27,532 bases of DNA. Origin: Lentisphaeria bacterium UBA1791 (GTDB lineage: Bacteria > Verrucomicrobiota > Lentisphaeria > Victivallales > Victivallaceae). The notes beneath the pieces were generated by a model. The model was not told the DNA's origin, did not search any database, and was given only the letters and a program-made list of their open reading frames with translations. The translations under genes were made by a program, and so were the position numbers. Below, in pieces: positions 7,721 through 17,100 of this stretch (the stretch's first letter is position 1; every line of letters starts with the position of its first letter). The stretch is taken from NCBI GenBank assembly GCA_002314455.1, contig DCFZ01000025.1, positions 1-27,532 on the forward strand, given 5' to 3'.

Positions 7721-10555
7721 ATGCCGCAACGAATCTTTCTTGACCGCCAAAAAATGCTCGTCGACGCAATCGTCGATCGGCTCTGCGCGATGATCGCGCC
7801 GGATGTGCCGCTGCCCGACCTCGGGCGCGTCGCCGTCATTTTGCCGGGTATGGCGGCGCGGCGCGCCGTCCAGCGGCGTCTCGCGGAAAGATTCGGCGCC
7901 GTGCTTCCCCCGAAATTGATGATGCCGTCGCAACTTTTGCGCTTCGGTATGCCGCCGGGGCGTCTCGCGTCGGCGATGGAGTCGGAATTGCTGTGGACTC
8001 GCGCGATCGGCAAGGCGCTGGAAACGCCGGAAAAATTCGATCTGCTCTTTCCCGGCAGGACGGTCGATCTGCACCGGATGCCGGGCAAACTGTTTGCCCA
8101 GTTGCGCGAGGAATTGACGCGCGGCGGCATTTCGATCGCCGAGGCGGCGCCGGAACTGGGCAACCGCGGCAGTCAACTTGCCGAATTGGAAAAACTTTTC
8201 CTCGCCGAACTGGCGCATTTGGGGTTCGACGATCCCCTTGTTCTCGACCGGCGCGCCGCAAGCGAGGTCGAAGATTTGGCGCAATTCGACCGCATCATCC
8301 TCGCATTCGTGCCCGACTTGCCGCATATGCTGAAAAAGAAACTGGAAAACTTTTCCGCCGCTTATGCGGAAAAGCTGGAAATTTGGGTTCACGCGCCGGA
8401 ATCGGAAAAGGATTCGTTCGACGAATTCGGCGTACCGCTCGCCGAGGTCTGGGCGGAGCGTGCCCTCGAACTCGACTTGGACTCGATCGAGATCGCCGTC
8501 GACGATCTCGACGCGGCGGTCAAAGTCCGCGATTTTCTCGTCGGTCAAGACGACGCTTTCGACCCCGAGCAATGCGCCGTCGCGCTCGCCGATCCCCAGT
8601 TGGAGGGGCGATTCATCGACGTCTTGGGGCAGATCGGGGAGGCGACGGAAACGCCGTTGCTCGTCTCGTCGTCAACGGGGGTTCCCGCCGGCAAGCTCCG
8701 GATGGCGCAACTCGGTGCGGCGCTGGTGGAATTTCTGAAAAACCGCGACGATTTTTCCGCGGCGCAGGCGCTTCTGGTCGAACGGGATTTTCTGGCGGCG
8801 CATTGCGCGACGCCGGGAAGCGAAAACAAGATCCTCGCCGCGCTCGACGAATTCTGTATGACGCGCTACCCCGACGATTTCAATGCGGCGTTGCAGTTGA
8901 TGCGCGAGCTCGCCCCGCGCGATGCGGCGTCGGAAAGATTGCTGCCGATCTTTGAGGAAATGGCGCAACTTGGCCGCGACGTTGCCGGCAGCGCCCGCGC
9001 GGCGGATTTTCTGCGGACATTTTTCAACCGCATCTTTCACCGCGAGATCGATCGCAACGAATTGTCGTTCGGCATCGCGCTCGGGGACGAGATTGAACTT
9101 TTCCGCCGGAAACTCGGCGAATTCGACGCGCTTGCCGCCGATCTGACCGACGGCGTGGGGCAAGTTGCCGTGATCGAGCTCTTTTTTCACCACTTTGAAA
9201 CGGAAATGCTTCCCGTCAAGCGCGGCGATTTCGTACTCGAGGGAATGCTCGAAATACCCTTTTTCTGTGCGCCGCGCATCGCGCTGGTCGGGATCAATGA
9301 AAAAAATTATCCCGACCGCATCGCGCCGACCGCGTTTCTGACGGATTCGATCCGCCGGAAATTGCGTCTGCGCCACAACGGCGACACGTTCGCGCGGGCG
9401 ATGTGCCACTTGTACAGTCTGCTTGCGCCGCGCCGTCCGGGCGATGTGAGGCTCTTTGTCCTCAAACACTCGGCGCAAAAAGAAGTTTTGAAGCCGTCGC
9501 CGCTTTTCTTTTCGGGCGCTTTGCCGGAGGCGGAACTTCTCGCGCGCGTGCACCGCTTTTTCGGCGCCGTTTCGGCGCGCGCCGTTGCCGGAAATGCCGT
9601 CGCAGACGAAAAGCGTTTCACCTTTGACTGGCAAAGTGACAACATCCGCTTTTTCGATGCCGCGCCGGTGCTCGCCGTCACCGCCTTCAAAAAATATCTG
9701 GCAAGCCCGGTGGACTTTTTCTTTTCCAGCGTGTTGCATGCGGATCCCAACGATTACACGCTTACCGAGCCGGATGTACGCGCTTTCGGCACCACCTGCC
9801 ACGCCGCCTTTGAGCGCCTTAAGGAGCTCTTTTGCGACAGCGAGGAGGCGTTTTACCGCGCGCTGGAGCATAATCTCGCAAATATATTGCGCGAAAATTA
9901 CGGGGAAACGCTTCCCGTGCTGGTCAAACTTCAATCGGACAACTTGTTGCAGCGCTTTCACTATGCGGCGGCCGATCTGGAGCAGTCACGCCGCGAGGGT
10001 TTCGTGCTGATCGAAGCGGAATACCGCTTTGGCGGCGGCACCCCGATCCCGCTTGGCGAAGGTTTCGTCAAGGGCACCGCCGACCGCATCGAATACTGCG
10101 CCGCGCGCAACACGTTGCGCATTCTCGACATCAAGACCGGCAAGATCGATTCGGTCGTCAAAGAGCATTATCAGAGCCGGAAACAGCAGTTCATCAATCT
10201 GCAGTTGCCGCTCTATGCCATCTTGTTGCGGCGCGACACCGAATTTGCGCGCCGCCATCCCGAGATCGACCTCGCCACGGTCAAAATCGAGTGCGGTTAC
10301 TTTTTGTTGCCGCGCGCGGTGACGGAAAGCCGCATCGAGATCTGGAATCCCGGGGATTTCGACGCCTTGCTCCCCGACGCCGAAGCGTGCGCGGTGCGCG
10401 TTATCGCCGAGGTCAAGGCGATGAAGGAAAAGATCTTCTTTTGCGATCCGGAACGCAATTCGTTGCCCGACCCCCTGAAACAGATCGTCCCCGACTTGCA
10501 GCAATCGTTGCCGAAAGTTGTTTGGCGCAAAGTGGAAAGTGAACAAAATGAATAA
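7721..10555 (+). CDS. addB: AddB/RecB-family PD-(D/E)XK exonuclease subunit
   Basis: A 944-residue protein forming, with the next gene, a helicase-nuclease that resects double-strand breaks for recombination. The N-terminal part (GRVAVILPGMAARRAVQRRL) resembles the degenerate helicase core of AddB. The C-terminal nuclease is explicit: H694 in GTTCHAAF, D803 and K805 in ILDIKTGK, and Q828-x3-Y832 in QLPLYAI. It is shorter than Bacillus AddB (about 1150), and I do not see the four-cysteine iron-sulfur pattern of that enzyme, so it may be an AddB-like subunit of a divergent type. The start is set by the promoter just upstream, with GGGAG at 7703-7707. Its stop overlaps the next start (ATGAATAA), showing tight coupling. 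Confidence 0.8.
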   Translation: MPQRIFLDRQKMLVDAIVDRLCAMIAPDVPLPDLGRVAVILPGMAARRAVQRRLAERFGAVLPPKLMMPSQLLRFGMPPGRLASAMESELLWTRAIGKALETPEKFDLLFPGRTVDLHRMPGKLFAQLREELTRGGISIAEAAPELGNRGSQLAELEKLFLAELAHLGFDDPLVLDRRAASEVEDLAQFDRIILAFVPDLPHMLKKKLENFSAAYAEKLEIWVHAPESEKDSFDEFGVPLAEVWAERALELDLDSIEIAVDDLDAAVKVRDFLVGQDDAFDPEQCAVALADPQLEGRFIDVLGQIGEATETPLLVSSSTGVPAGKLRMAQLGAALVEFLKNRDDFSAAQALLVERDFLAAHCATPGSENKILAALDEFCMTRYPDDFNAALQLMRELAPRDAASERLLPIFEEMAQLGRDVAGSARAADFLRTFFNRIFHREIDRNELSFGIALGDEIELFRRKLGEFDALAADLTDGVGQVAVIELFFHHFETEMLPVKRGDFVLEGMLEIPFFCAPRIALVGINEKNYPDRIAPTAFLTDSIRRKLRLRHNGDTFARAMCHLYSLLAPRRPGDVRLFVLKHSAQKEVLKPSPLFFSGALPEAELLARVHRFFGAVSARAVAGNAVADEKRFTFDWQSDNIRFFDAAPVLAVTAFKKYLASPVDFFFSSVLHADPNDYTLTEPDVRAFGTTCHAAFERLKELFCDSEEAFYRALEHNLANILRENYGETLPVLVKLQSDNLLQRFHYAAADLEQSRREGFVLIEAEYRFGGGTPIPLGEGFVKGTADRIEYCAARNTLRILDIKTGKIDSVVKEHYQSRKQQFINLQLPLYAILLRRDTEFARRHPEIDLATVKIECGYFLLPRAVTESRIEIWNPGDFDALLPDAEACAVRVIAEVKAMKEKIFFCDPERNSLPDPLKQIVPDLQQSLPKVVWRKVESEQNE

Positions 10556-13500
10556 GTTGCAACGAATTTGCGACTGCCCGCCAAACGTGCGCGCGACCTG
10601 CCGTTGCCGCCGGGAAGCTTGCGCGTGTTTCAACGGCTTCCGGAAATTGCGCGTCATCATGGCGAGCGCCGGCACCGGCAAGACGTTTCAATTGGCGATG
10701 CGCTTCATCCAGTTGCTCCGCTTCGGCGCGGATCCGTCGGAAATTCTCGCCGTGACCTTTACCAAAAAGGCGGCGGGCGAGATCTTCGACAAGATCATCA
10801 ACCGCTTGCTCGAACTTGCCGAGGCGGGGGAAAACGCCGCCAGTTTCAACACCTGCGAAGCGTTTGAGCGATCGCAGTTTCTCGAACTTTTGCGCCGGTT
10901 GCTCGAGACCCGCCGGGAACTTCAGATCGGCACCATCGACAGCTTTTTCCGCAAACTCACCGACGTCTATGCGCCGGAACTCGGCATCTGGGGCGGGATC
11001 ACGCTGATCGACGCCCACGACAGCCGCTACCGCCGCCGCGCGCTCCGCAACTGGTTGCGCGAGATCAACGCCGGCAACGAGCTCGACGCGTTGCGCGAAT
11101 TGCTCAAAATGGCGAATCGCGACGAGCAGAAAAGCTTTTCGCAGACGATGGATGAGCTCGTCAACGAGTGCCACCCCTTTTTCCTTGCGCACGCTTCCGA
11201 AAACTTGGAGTGGGGGCGCATCCCCTTTCTCTTTGGCAGCGACGGCGAGGAGTTGACTTCAAGCGTCGCGACCGGCTTCGCCTCGCGCTTGGACGACGCG
11301 ATGGAAGTTCTGCTCGCGAGCGAGGAAAAGCATGAAGAGGTTTCCGTGCGCCGGATGAAAGAGCTGGCGAAACTTTGTCTGGTCTGCAACGGCGCGATCG
11401 GGCGGTTGCCCAAAGACGTGCGCGATCTCTTTCAGAATCTCGCCGACAAAAACGGCACGGCATGGGAAACCGCCTACGGCACCGAGCTTGTCGCCGGCAG
11501 AAACTGGAAGCTTGCGGCAAATATCAGCGACCTCGTGCGCCGCTTGTTCTGCCACGTGCGCGCCATTCTCGCGCGGCAGGCGCGCGTGCGCTCCAACGCG
11601 GTCTACCAGTTGATGGCAAACTACGACGCCGTCTACCACCGCGAAGTGCGCGCGGCGGGGTTGCTCACCTTTGCCGACATCCCCTATTTGTTGCAGACGC
11701 GGCGCGGGGAGTCCACTTTCCGGCTCTTCGCCAACGACCGCGTCAATCTGGAAGAGCGGCTCGACGCCCAGCTCAACCACTACCTTTTCGACGAGTTTCA
11801 GGATACGAGCGACTTGCAGTGGAATGCCTTTGACAATCTGCTCGACGAACTGGTCAACGACCCCGACGGGCGTTTCCGTACCTTTTTCTGCGTCGGCGAC
11901 ATCAAGCAGTCGATCTACCGTTTCCGGCAGGGCAACCCCCGGCTTTTCGGCAGGGTGATCGCCAAGACGAAAACGCCGCCGGAAACGCTGACGCTCTCGC
12001 GCCGTTCGGCGCCGCAGGTGATGGCGCTGGTCAACCGTCTTTTTGACGCGCCCAAAACGCACCGCGGCTTTTTGAGCGCCGTTTCCCGGCTGAATTTCGC
12101 GACGCACGCGGCGTATAATCCGGCGCCCGGCTTTGCCGCGCTGATCGAATTCCTCAAGTGCGACCGCTACGATGATTGCCTCGTTGACAAGGCGGATTTC
12201 ATCTTGCAGGCGATGCTTGCCGTCCAGCCGTTTCAGCGCGGACTTTCCGTCGGAATCCTGATGCGCAACAACAGCCACCTGCGCGAATTTGCGCAAATTC
12301 TGCAGACGCTCATCAAGGAGCGGCATCTCGATCTTTCGCTCTCGATCGACGGGACGCTTTCCGTCTTGGAAAGTCCTGCGGTGGAACTCTTTCTGCAATT
12401 GCTGATCCTGTCGCGCCATCCCGGCGATGAGTCGGCGCGCGTCTGGTTGAGTCTGGCGCATTTCGGCGGCGCGCCGCTCTCTTGGAAAGCGTGGGGCGAA
12501 GCTCTGGCGCTCGGCGAAATCGACGACGCTTCCGCGCTCTCGCGCGCGGTGCGCCACGCGTTGGATCGCGACGGAATCTCTGGCGTCGCCGACCGCTTTG
12601 CCGCCGGCTTCGGCAAACATTTCACCGAATTCGACCGCCGTATGTTTGAAGTGTTGCGCCAGATGGCGGCGGAGTTTTCCGGCGATCCCGACGATTTCCG
12701 CGACCGTCTGCAATGGCAACAGGCGGAGGAAAAATCGCTGGCAGGCACCATTCAGCTGATGACGATCCACAAGTCCAAGGGGTTGGAATTCGATCTGGTT
12801 TTTGTCGTCGAATTTGATTCTCCGCACAGCGGCGCGAAGTTCGTGCCGGAAGTCGACGTGCCCGATGCGCACGACCCCGAAGCCGTGCCGAAATGGATCG
12901 GCTATCTGCCCGACGAGGCGGTCGCAAAAAGTCTGCCCGGCGGTGCGAAATTCTTTGCCGATCGCGAGGAAGAGGAAAATTACGACGATTCCTGTACGGT
13001 CTATGTCGCCTTGACCCGGGCGAAAAAGGCGCTTTATCTGCTTTTTGCCGAAGCGGGCAAAAGTTCCACCCAGCCGGAGGCGGCGATCATCGAGGCGCTC
13101 GCTTCAGACGACGCCACGGCACAGCGCGCGCAGTACGATTTCCGCACGCAAATGGCGTTGCTTCACCCTGAAAGCGTCTGCGTCCGCTTTGCGGCGGGAA
13201 ACAGCGATTTCTTTACCGGCATCGCGCCCGAAAAAATTTCCGGCGCGGCGACGCTTGCGCGCGATGTCGGCGCGCTGAAAGTCGTTTCCCGGCGCACGCC
13301 CTTTGCGCGCCCCTCGGCGGTGCACGGCGGCGTGGCGCGCGGCATTGAAAACTGTTTTGACGCGGCGCACGGCGCGGAAACGGGGACGCTCATTCACGCG
13401 CTCTTTGAAAAGATCGCCTTTCTCGATGACGATTTCGACGCGGAAAAGTTCCTCGCCGAAAACAGCGGAAATGCGCCGCTTCCAAGTGAAGTCAGAACGC

Positions 13501-13859
13501 TCTTTTGCGATGCGCTGGCAGAAGTTGAGATCGCCGATGCGCTGAAAACGCCCGCTCCCGAGGTCGAATTGTGGCGGGAAAAGGATTTTCTTCACCAGAC
13601 GGCAAAAGGGGTCGTTTCCGGGACGTTCGACCGGGTGGTACTGATCCGCGAAAAGGGAAAGATCGTCCGCGCCGAGATCCTCGATTACAAGAGCGATCAT
13701 CTGGCGACCGAAGCGGAATTTCTGGAACGCCACGCGACGCAGTTGCAGATCTACCGCGAAGCGCTGGCGGCAATGACGAAACTTGAGCCGGCAAAGATAT
13801 GCTGTGCGCTCCTCGCGCTGCGGCTCGGCAAAAAGATCAGCGTGCCGCTCGATCGATGA
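10548..13859 (+). CDS. addA: AddA-like UvrD/Rep-family helicase-nuclease
   Basis: The 1103-residue partner of the upstream subunit is an SF1A 3'-5' DNA helicase with a C-terminal nuclease. Motifs run in order: Walker A ASAGTGKT (39-46), FTKKAAGEI, GTIDSFF, Walker B with D415-E416 in LFDEFQDTSD, GDIKQSIYRFRQ, TIHKSKGLEFD and VALTRAKKAL (R824). The nuclease shows H950 in GTLIHALF, D1046 and K1048 in ILDYKSD, and Q1065/Y1069 in QLQIY. Before Walker A lies an unusual cysteine-rich N-terminus (C8, C10, C18, C20, C25, C27). ATG 10548 overlaps the previous gene by 8 nt, with GGAAAG upstream. The 3' end overlaps the oppositely transcribed aroQ by 23 bp. Confidence 0.88.
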   Translation: MNKLQRICDCPPNVRATCRCRREACACFNGFRKLRVIMASAGTGKTFQLAMRFIQLLRFGADPSEILAVTFTKKAAGEIFDKIINRLLELAEAGENAASFNTCEAFERSQFLELLRRLLETRRELQIGTIDSFFRKLTDVYAPELGIWGGITLIDAHDSRYRRRALRNWLREINAGNELDALRELLKMANRDEQKSFSQTMDELVNECHPFFLAHASENLEWGRIPFLFGSDGEELTSSVATGFASRLDDAMEVLLASEEKHEEVSVRRMKELAKLCLVCNGAIGRLPKDVRDLFQNLADKNGTAWETAYGTELVAGRNWKLAANISDLVRRLFCHVRAILARQARVRSNAVYQLMANYDAVYHREVRAAGLLTFADIPYLLQTRRGESTFRLFANDRVNLEERLDAQLNHYLFDEFQDTSDLQWNAFDNLLDELVNDPDGRFRTFFCVGDIKQSIYRFRQGNPRLFGRVIAKTKTPPETLTLSRRSAPQVMALVNRLFDAPKTHRGFLSAVSRLNFATHAAYNPAPGFAALIEFLKCDRYDDCLVDKADFILQAMLAVQPFQRGLSVGILMRNNSHLREFAQILQTLIKERHLDLSLSIDGTLSVLESPAVELFLQLLILSRHPGDESARVWLSLAHFGGAPLSWKAWGEALALGEIDDASALSRAVRHALDRDGISGVADRFAAGFGKHFTEFDRRMFEVLRQMAAEFSGDPDDFRDRLQWQQAEEKSLAGTIQLMTIHKSKGLEFDLVFVVEFDSPHSGAKFVPEVDVPDAHDPEAVPKWIGYLPDEAVAKSLPGGAKFFADREEEENYDDSCTVYVALTRAKKALYLLFAEAGKSSTQPEAAIIEALASDDATAQRAQYDFRTQMALLHPESVCVRFAAGNSDFFTGIAPEKISGAATLARDVGALKVVSRRTPFARPSAVHGGVARGIENCFDAAHGAETGTLIHALFEKIAFLDDDFDAEKFLAENSGNAPLPSEVRTLFCDALAEVEIADALKTPAPEVELWREKDFLHQTAKGVVSGTFDRVVLIREKGKIVRAEILDYKSDHLATEAEFLERHATQLQIYREALAAMTKLEPAKICCALLALRLGKKISVPLDR

Positions 13860-14271
13860 GAAAGTCGATCGCGCGCAAATAGCCGTCGAAGCCAAGCCCC
13901 GCAAAGCGGGTCAGGCACGCCATCCCCGCATAGGAGATACGGCGGAACTTTTCCCGCTCGTCGATCGCGGAAAGGTGCACTTCGACCGCCGGCAGCGCGA
14001 CCGCCTTGAGCGCGTCGAGAATCGCGATGCTCGTATGCGTGTAGGCGGCGGGATTGATGACGATGCCGTCGACGTTGTCGAGGCAAGTTTGGATCGCGTC
14101 GACGATTTCCCCCTCGTGATTGGATTGAAAGATTTCAACTTCGACACCGCGCTTTTTGGCGTAGTCGCGGATCGTTTCTTCGAGTGCGGCATAATCGCGT
14201 TTGCCGTAGATGGCGGGTTCGCGGATGCCGAGCAGATTGAGGTTGGGACCGTTGATGACTTTAATTTTCAC
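13837..14271 (-). CDS. aroQ: Type II 3-dehydroquinate dehydratase
   Basis: Converts 3-dehydroquinate to 3-dehydroshikimate, the third shikimate-pathway step, as a cytoplasmic dodecamer in the family. At 144 residues it has normal length. Family residues are present: NGPNLNLLG (7-15), catalytic Y22, SNHEGEIVD (50-58), N73-PAAYTH79 with the catalytic histidine, and H99 in VEVHLSAI. The start is GTG at 14271, which gives the canonical N-terminus MKIKVINGPN; an upstream in-frame start would add 28 basic residues unlike the family. The GTG lies inside the end of aroK (11-nt overlap). This is the last gene of the operon, and its 3' end overlaps addA on the other strand, leaving no room for a hairpin terminator. 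Confidence 0.93.
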   Translation of the reverse strand: MKIKVINGPNLNLLGIREPAIYGKRDYAALEETIRDYAKKRGVEVEIFQSNHEGEIVDAIQTCLDNVDGIVINPAAYTHTSIAILDALKAVALPAVEVHLSAIDEREKFRRISYAGMACLTRFAGLGFDGYLRAIDFLIDRAAR

Positions 14272-14755
14272 GATATGCCTCTGCGATTTTTTCCGCCGCA
14301 AGGTCGGGGCAGATGTTCCGGGAATTGGAAATGGTGTGATCCGCCGCTTTTTCATAGAGAAACCGGCGTTCCCGATAGAGTTTGGCGACGGCTTCCTGAC
14401 TGGAAGAAAGCGGCCGGCCGTTGCCGACGGCGAGCTCCTCGAGCGGGCGGTCGATCAGACAGACGAAGCCGATGCGCCGCAACAAGGCGACATTTTCAGG
14501 ATCGAGCACGATGCCGCCGCCGGTGCCGACGACGGTGTGCGAAATGCCCTCTAAACGCAACACGGCTTCGCGCTCCAGCTGGCGGAATCCTTTTTCGCCG
14601 AACCGGGAAAAGATTTCCACGATCGGCATGTTGGCGTGTTTGACGATCTCGTCGTCGAGGTCGATGAACGCGTATTTGAGGAGCTTGGCAACGCGTTCGC
14701 CGAGCGTGCTTTTGCCGCACCCCGGCATCCCGATCAGAATCAGATTGTCACGCAT
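14261..14755 (-). CDS. aroK: Shikimate kinase
   Basis: Phosphorylates shikimate to shikimate-3-phosphate with ATP. The 164-residue protein has the P-loop GMPGCGKS (9-16), the shikimate-binding DLDDEI (D32, D34), FGEKGFRQLE with R58, the TGGGIV loop (78-83) and the lid segment with R114 in GRPL. The start is ATG 14755, because GAGGTGA, a near-perfect Shine-Dalgarno, ends 5 nt before it; the in-frame GTG three codons upstream lies inside that site. It begins 5 nt after the aroC stop, which itself overlaps the ribosome site, so translation is coupled. Confidence 0.93.
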   Translation of the reverse strand: MRDNLILIGMPGCGKSTLGERVAKLLKYAFIDLDDEIVKHANMPIVEIFSRFGEKGFRQLEREAVLRLEGISHTVVGTGGGIVLDPENVALLRRIGFVCLIDRPLEELAVGNGRPLSSSQEAVAKLYRERRFLYEKAADHTISNSRNICPDLAAEKIAEAYREN

Positions 14756-14760
14756 GGCGA

Positions 14761-15855
14761 TCACCTCAAAAATTCCGGTTTCTCACCGAGCAGAAAGTCG
14801 AGCAGAACCAAACTTGCCATCGCTTCGACGACCGGTACCGCGCGGATGGCGACGCAGGGGTCGTGCCGCCCTTCGACGGCAAGCGTCGTTTCGCGCATCG
14901 TGCCGAGATCGACGCTTTTTTGCGCCTTGGCGATCGACGGCGTCGGCTTGAATGCGGCGCGGAAGATCATCGGCATGCCGCTTGAAATCCCGCCGAGAAT
15001 GCCGCCGTGGCGGTTGGTCGCGGTGCGGAGCGTCGGATCACCCGCAATAAAGGCGTCGTTGTTGGTCGACCCCTTGAGTTGCGTGCACGCAAAGCCGTTG
15101 CCGAATTCGACGCCGCGCACCGCGGGGATCGCAAACAGCGCTTCGCCGAGCCGGCACTCGATGCGGTCGAAAATCGGCGATCCGACGCCCGCCGGAAAGC
15201 CGATGACGCCGCATTCGACGACGCCCCCGAGGGAATCCCCCTCGATCGCCGCGGCTTCGATCGCGCGTTGCATCAGAAGTTTTGCATTGTCGTCGAGGAC
15301 GGGGAAATCCTTTTTTCCGGCGGCGAGAAGCGTTTCGCGATCGAGTTTGACGGCGTCAAAGTTCGCGTCGGCGATGTTCCAGACGCTCGCTAAATGCGCG
15401 CCGACAAAAACGTTGCGCCGCGCGAGGATCTGTTGCGCGATCGCCCCCAATGCGACGATCGGGGCGGTCAATCTGCCGGAAAAGTGTCCGCCGCCGCGCC
15501 GGTCGGCGAACCCGTTGTAGCGCAGTTGCGCGGCGTAATCGGCGTGCCCGGGACGCGGGACGAATTTCAGATTGTCGTAGTCCGCACTGTGACAGTTGGT
15601 GTTGGCGATGGTGACGGCAAGCGGCGTTCCCGTCGTCTTGTTCTGATAGACGCCGGAAAGGATCTCGACGGCGTCGCTTTCCTGCCGCGGCGTCGTGTGC
15701 TTCTGCCCGGGGCGGCGGCGCGCCATCATCTTGTTAAGGAGTTCCATATCAACGATTTCGCCAGCTGGAAAGCTGTCGGCGACGCCCCCCGTTGCCGCGC
15801 CGTGCGATTCGCCGAAGATCGAGATTTTCAGTGCTCTGCCAAATGTGGATGACAT
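14761..15855 (-). CDS. aroC: Chorismate synthase
   Basis: Makes chorismate from EPSP using reduced FMN, the last step of the common pathway. The 364-residue protein carries the family signatures in order: FGESHG near 14-19, RRRPGQ, PRPGHADYAAQLRYNG, DRRGGGHFSGR, GNGFACTQLKGSTNNDAF and NRHGGILGGISSGMP, followed by the RAAFKPTPSI segment. Its start is 3 nt after the aroA stop, and the AAAGGAG ribosome site lies inside the last aroA codons. Length and motifs are normal, so a functional enzyme is expected. Confidence 0.96.
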   Translation of the reverse strand: MSSTFGRALKISIFGESHGAATGGVADSFPAGEIVDMELLNKMMARRRPGQKHTTPRQESDAVEILSGVYQNKTTGTPLAVTIANTNCHSADYDNLKFVPRPGHADYAAQLRYNGFADRRGGGHFSGRLTAPIVALGAIAQQILARRNVFVGAHLASVWNIADANFDAVKLDRETLLAAGKKDFPVLDDNAKLLMQRAIEAAAIEGDSLGGVVECGVIGFPAGVGSPIFDRIECRLGEALFAIPAVRGVEFGNGFACTQLKGSTNNDAFIAGDPTLRTATNRHGGILGGISSGMPMIFRAAFKPTPSIAKAQKSVDLGTMRETTLAVEGRHDPCVAIRAVPVVEAMASLVLLDFLLGEKPEFLR

Positions 15856-15858
15856 CTT

Positions 15859-17100
15859 TTAAACTCCTTTTCTGTCAGGAAAAATCAATTGGAAAAATGT
15901 GGGGAAGGACTTGTCGACGGCGTTTTCGCCCGTCAAAACGACGGGGCGTTGCGCGACGACCCCGGCGACTGTCGCCGCCATGACGATCCGGTGGTCGTTG
16001 AAGGTGTCGAGCGTCGTTCCGCCCGGGATCACGCCGTTGCCGTTGATTTTGATAAAGTCCTCACCCGCAGTTACTTGCACGCCGAGTTCGGTCAGCGTTT
16101 CGCCGATCGCCTGCAAACGGTCGCACTCTTTGATGCGGAGTCTGCCGGCATTGACGAGCGTCGTCGTCCCCTTGGCTTTTGCCGCGACGATCGCGAGGAT
16201 CGGTGCCAGATCAATCGTGGAATCGACGTCGATCTCGCCCGCGCCGCAAAGCGGCACGGCGTTGGCGGTGAATTGGCAGGAGGATGCGTCGATATCGGCG
16301 CCGAAGCGGCGCAGAAGTTCGACGATGCGCTTGTCGCCCTGCCGGGAATCGGCGCGCAAGTGCGCGAGCGTAACGCGTCCGGCGACCGCACCAAGCGCGA
16401 GCAAAGCGGCGCCGTTGGACCAGTCGCCCTCGACGGCAAAGGTTCCCGGCGAAACGAATTTGCCGCTCACGGCAAACGAATTTTCCGTTGCGTCGACGGC
16501 AATCCCGAAAGAATTCAGAATATCAATGGTAAGATTAACGTAATCAACGCTTTGCAGTGGCGACGAAAGAACGATCTCACCGCCGCCGTTGGCGGCGAGC
16601 GCAAAGAGAAATCCCGTGACGTATTGACTGCTGACGTTTCCGGGCAGCGCGATTTTGCAGTTTGGAGACAGTTTCCCGGTCAGGGAAAGCGGAAGTTTCC
16701 GACCGCTGCAGCGAATGCCGCATTGACCGAGCGCGTCGAGCAGTGCGCCGAGCGGTCGCTCCGGCAGTTTGCCCGCGCCGGAAAAGCGCCCCGTCGCCCC
16801 TTTCGCCGCGGCGACGGGCAGAAAAAAGCGCAGCGTCGATCCGCTCTCGCGACAGGGAAAATCCCCGTGCGGCATGCCGCACGGTGTGACGGTGACGAAT
16901 TTCCCGTTGCGCGTAAATCTTGCCCCGATGCCCGCGAGGCAGTCGAGCGTCGCGGCGACGTCTTCGCCGAAATCTTCCCCGAGATCGACGACCGTCGGGG
17001 TGTCGCAAAGCGCCGCCGCCAGCAGAATGCGGTGCGCCGCCGACTTGGAACGGGGCGCGTCGAGCGTCAGATCAATGCGTTGTCGCGGGATGGTCTTCAT
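15859..17100 (-). CDS. aroA: 3-phosphoshikimate 1-carboxyvinyltransferase (EPSP synthase)
   Basis: Joins PEP and shikimate-3-phosphate to give EPSP. The 413-residue protein is slightly shorter than common forms (about 430), mostly at the N-terminus. Active-site segments are present: SKSAAHR (18-24), ESGSTLRFF in place of the usual GNSGTALR, PERPLGALLDAL, SSQYVTGFL, a DWSNGAALLALGA segment, DLAPI, IKECDRL in place of the commoner KESDR, and NDHRIVMA. The divergent ESGST and IKECD versions are worth noting but keep the key charged residues. ATG overlaps the aroB stop as ATGA. Confidence 0.94.
   Translation of the reverse strand: MKTIPRQRIDLTLDAPRSKSAAHRILLAAALCDTPTVVDLGEDFGEDVAATLDCLAGIGARFTRNGKFVTVTPCGMPHGDFPCRESGSTLRFFLPVAAAKGATGRFSGAGKLPERPLGALLDALGQCGIRCSGRKLPLSLTGKLSPNCKIALPGNVSSQYVTGFLFALAANGGGEIVLSSPLQSVDYVNLTIDILNSFGIAVDATENSFAVSGKFVSPGTFAVEGDWSNGAALLALGAVAGRVTLAHLRADSRQGDKRIVELLRRFGADIDASSCQFTANAVPLCGAGEIDVDSTIDLAPILAIVAAKAKGTTTLVNAGRLRIKECDRLQAIGETLTELGVQVTAGEDFIKINGNGVIPGGTTLDTFNDHRIVMAATVAGVVAQRPVVLTGENAVDKSFPTFFQLIFPDRKGV

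Noticed and set aside
14272..14355. Longer N-terminus for aroQ
   Set aside because: The extra 28 residues are basic and low-complexity, overlap aroK in another frame, and the GTG at 14271 gives the canonical start.
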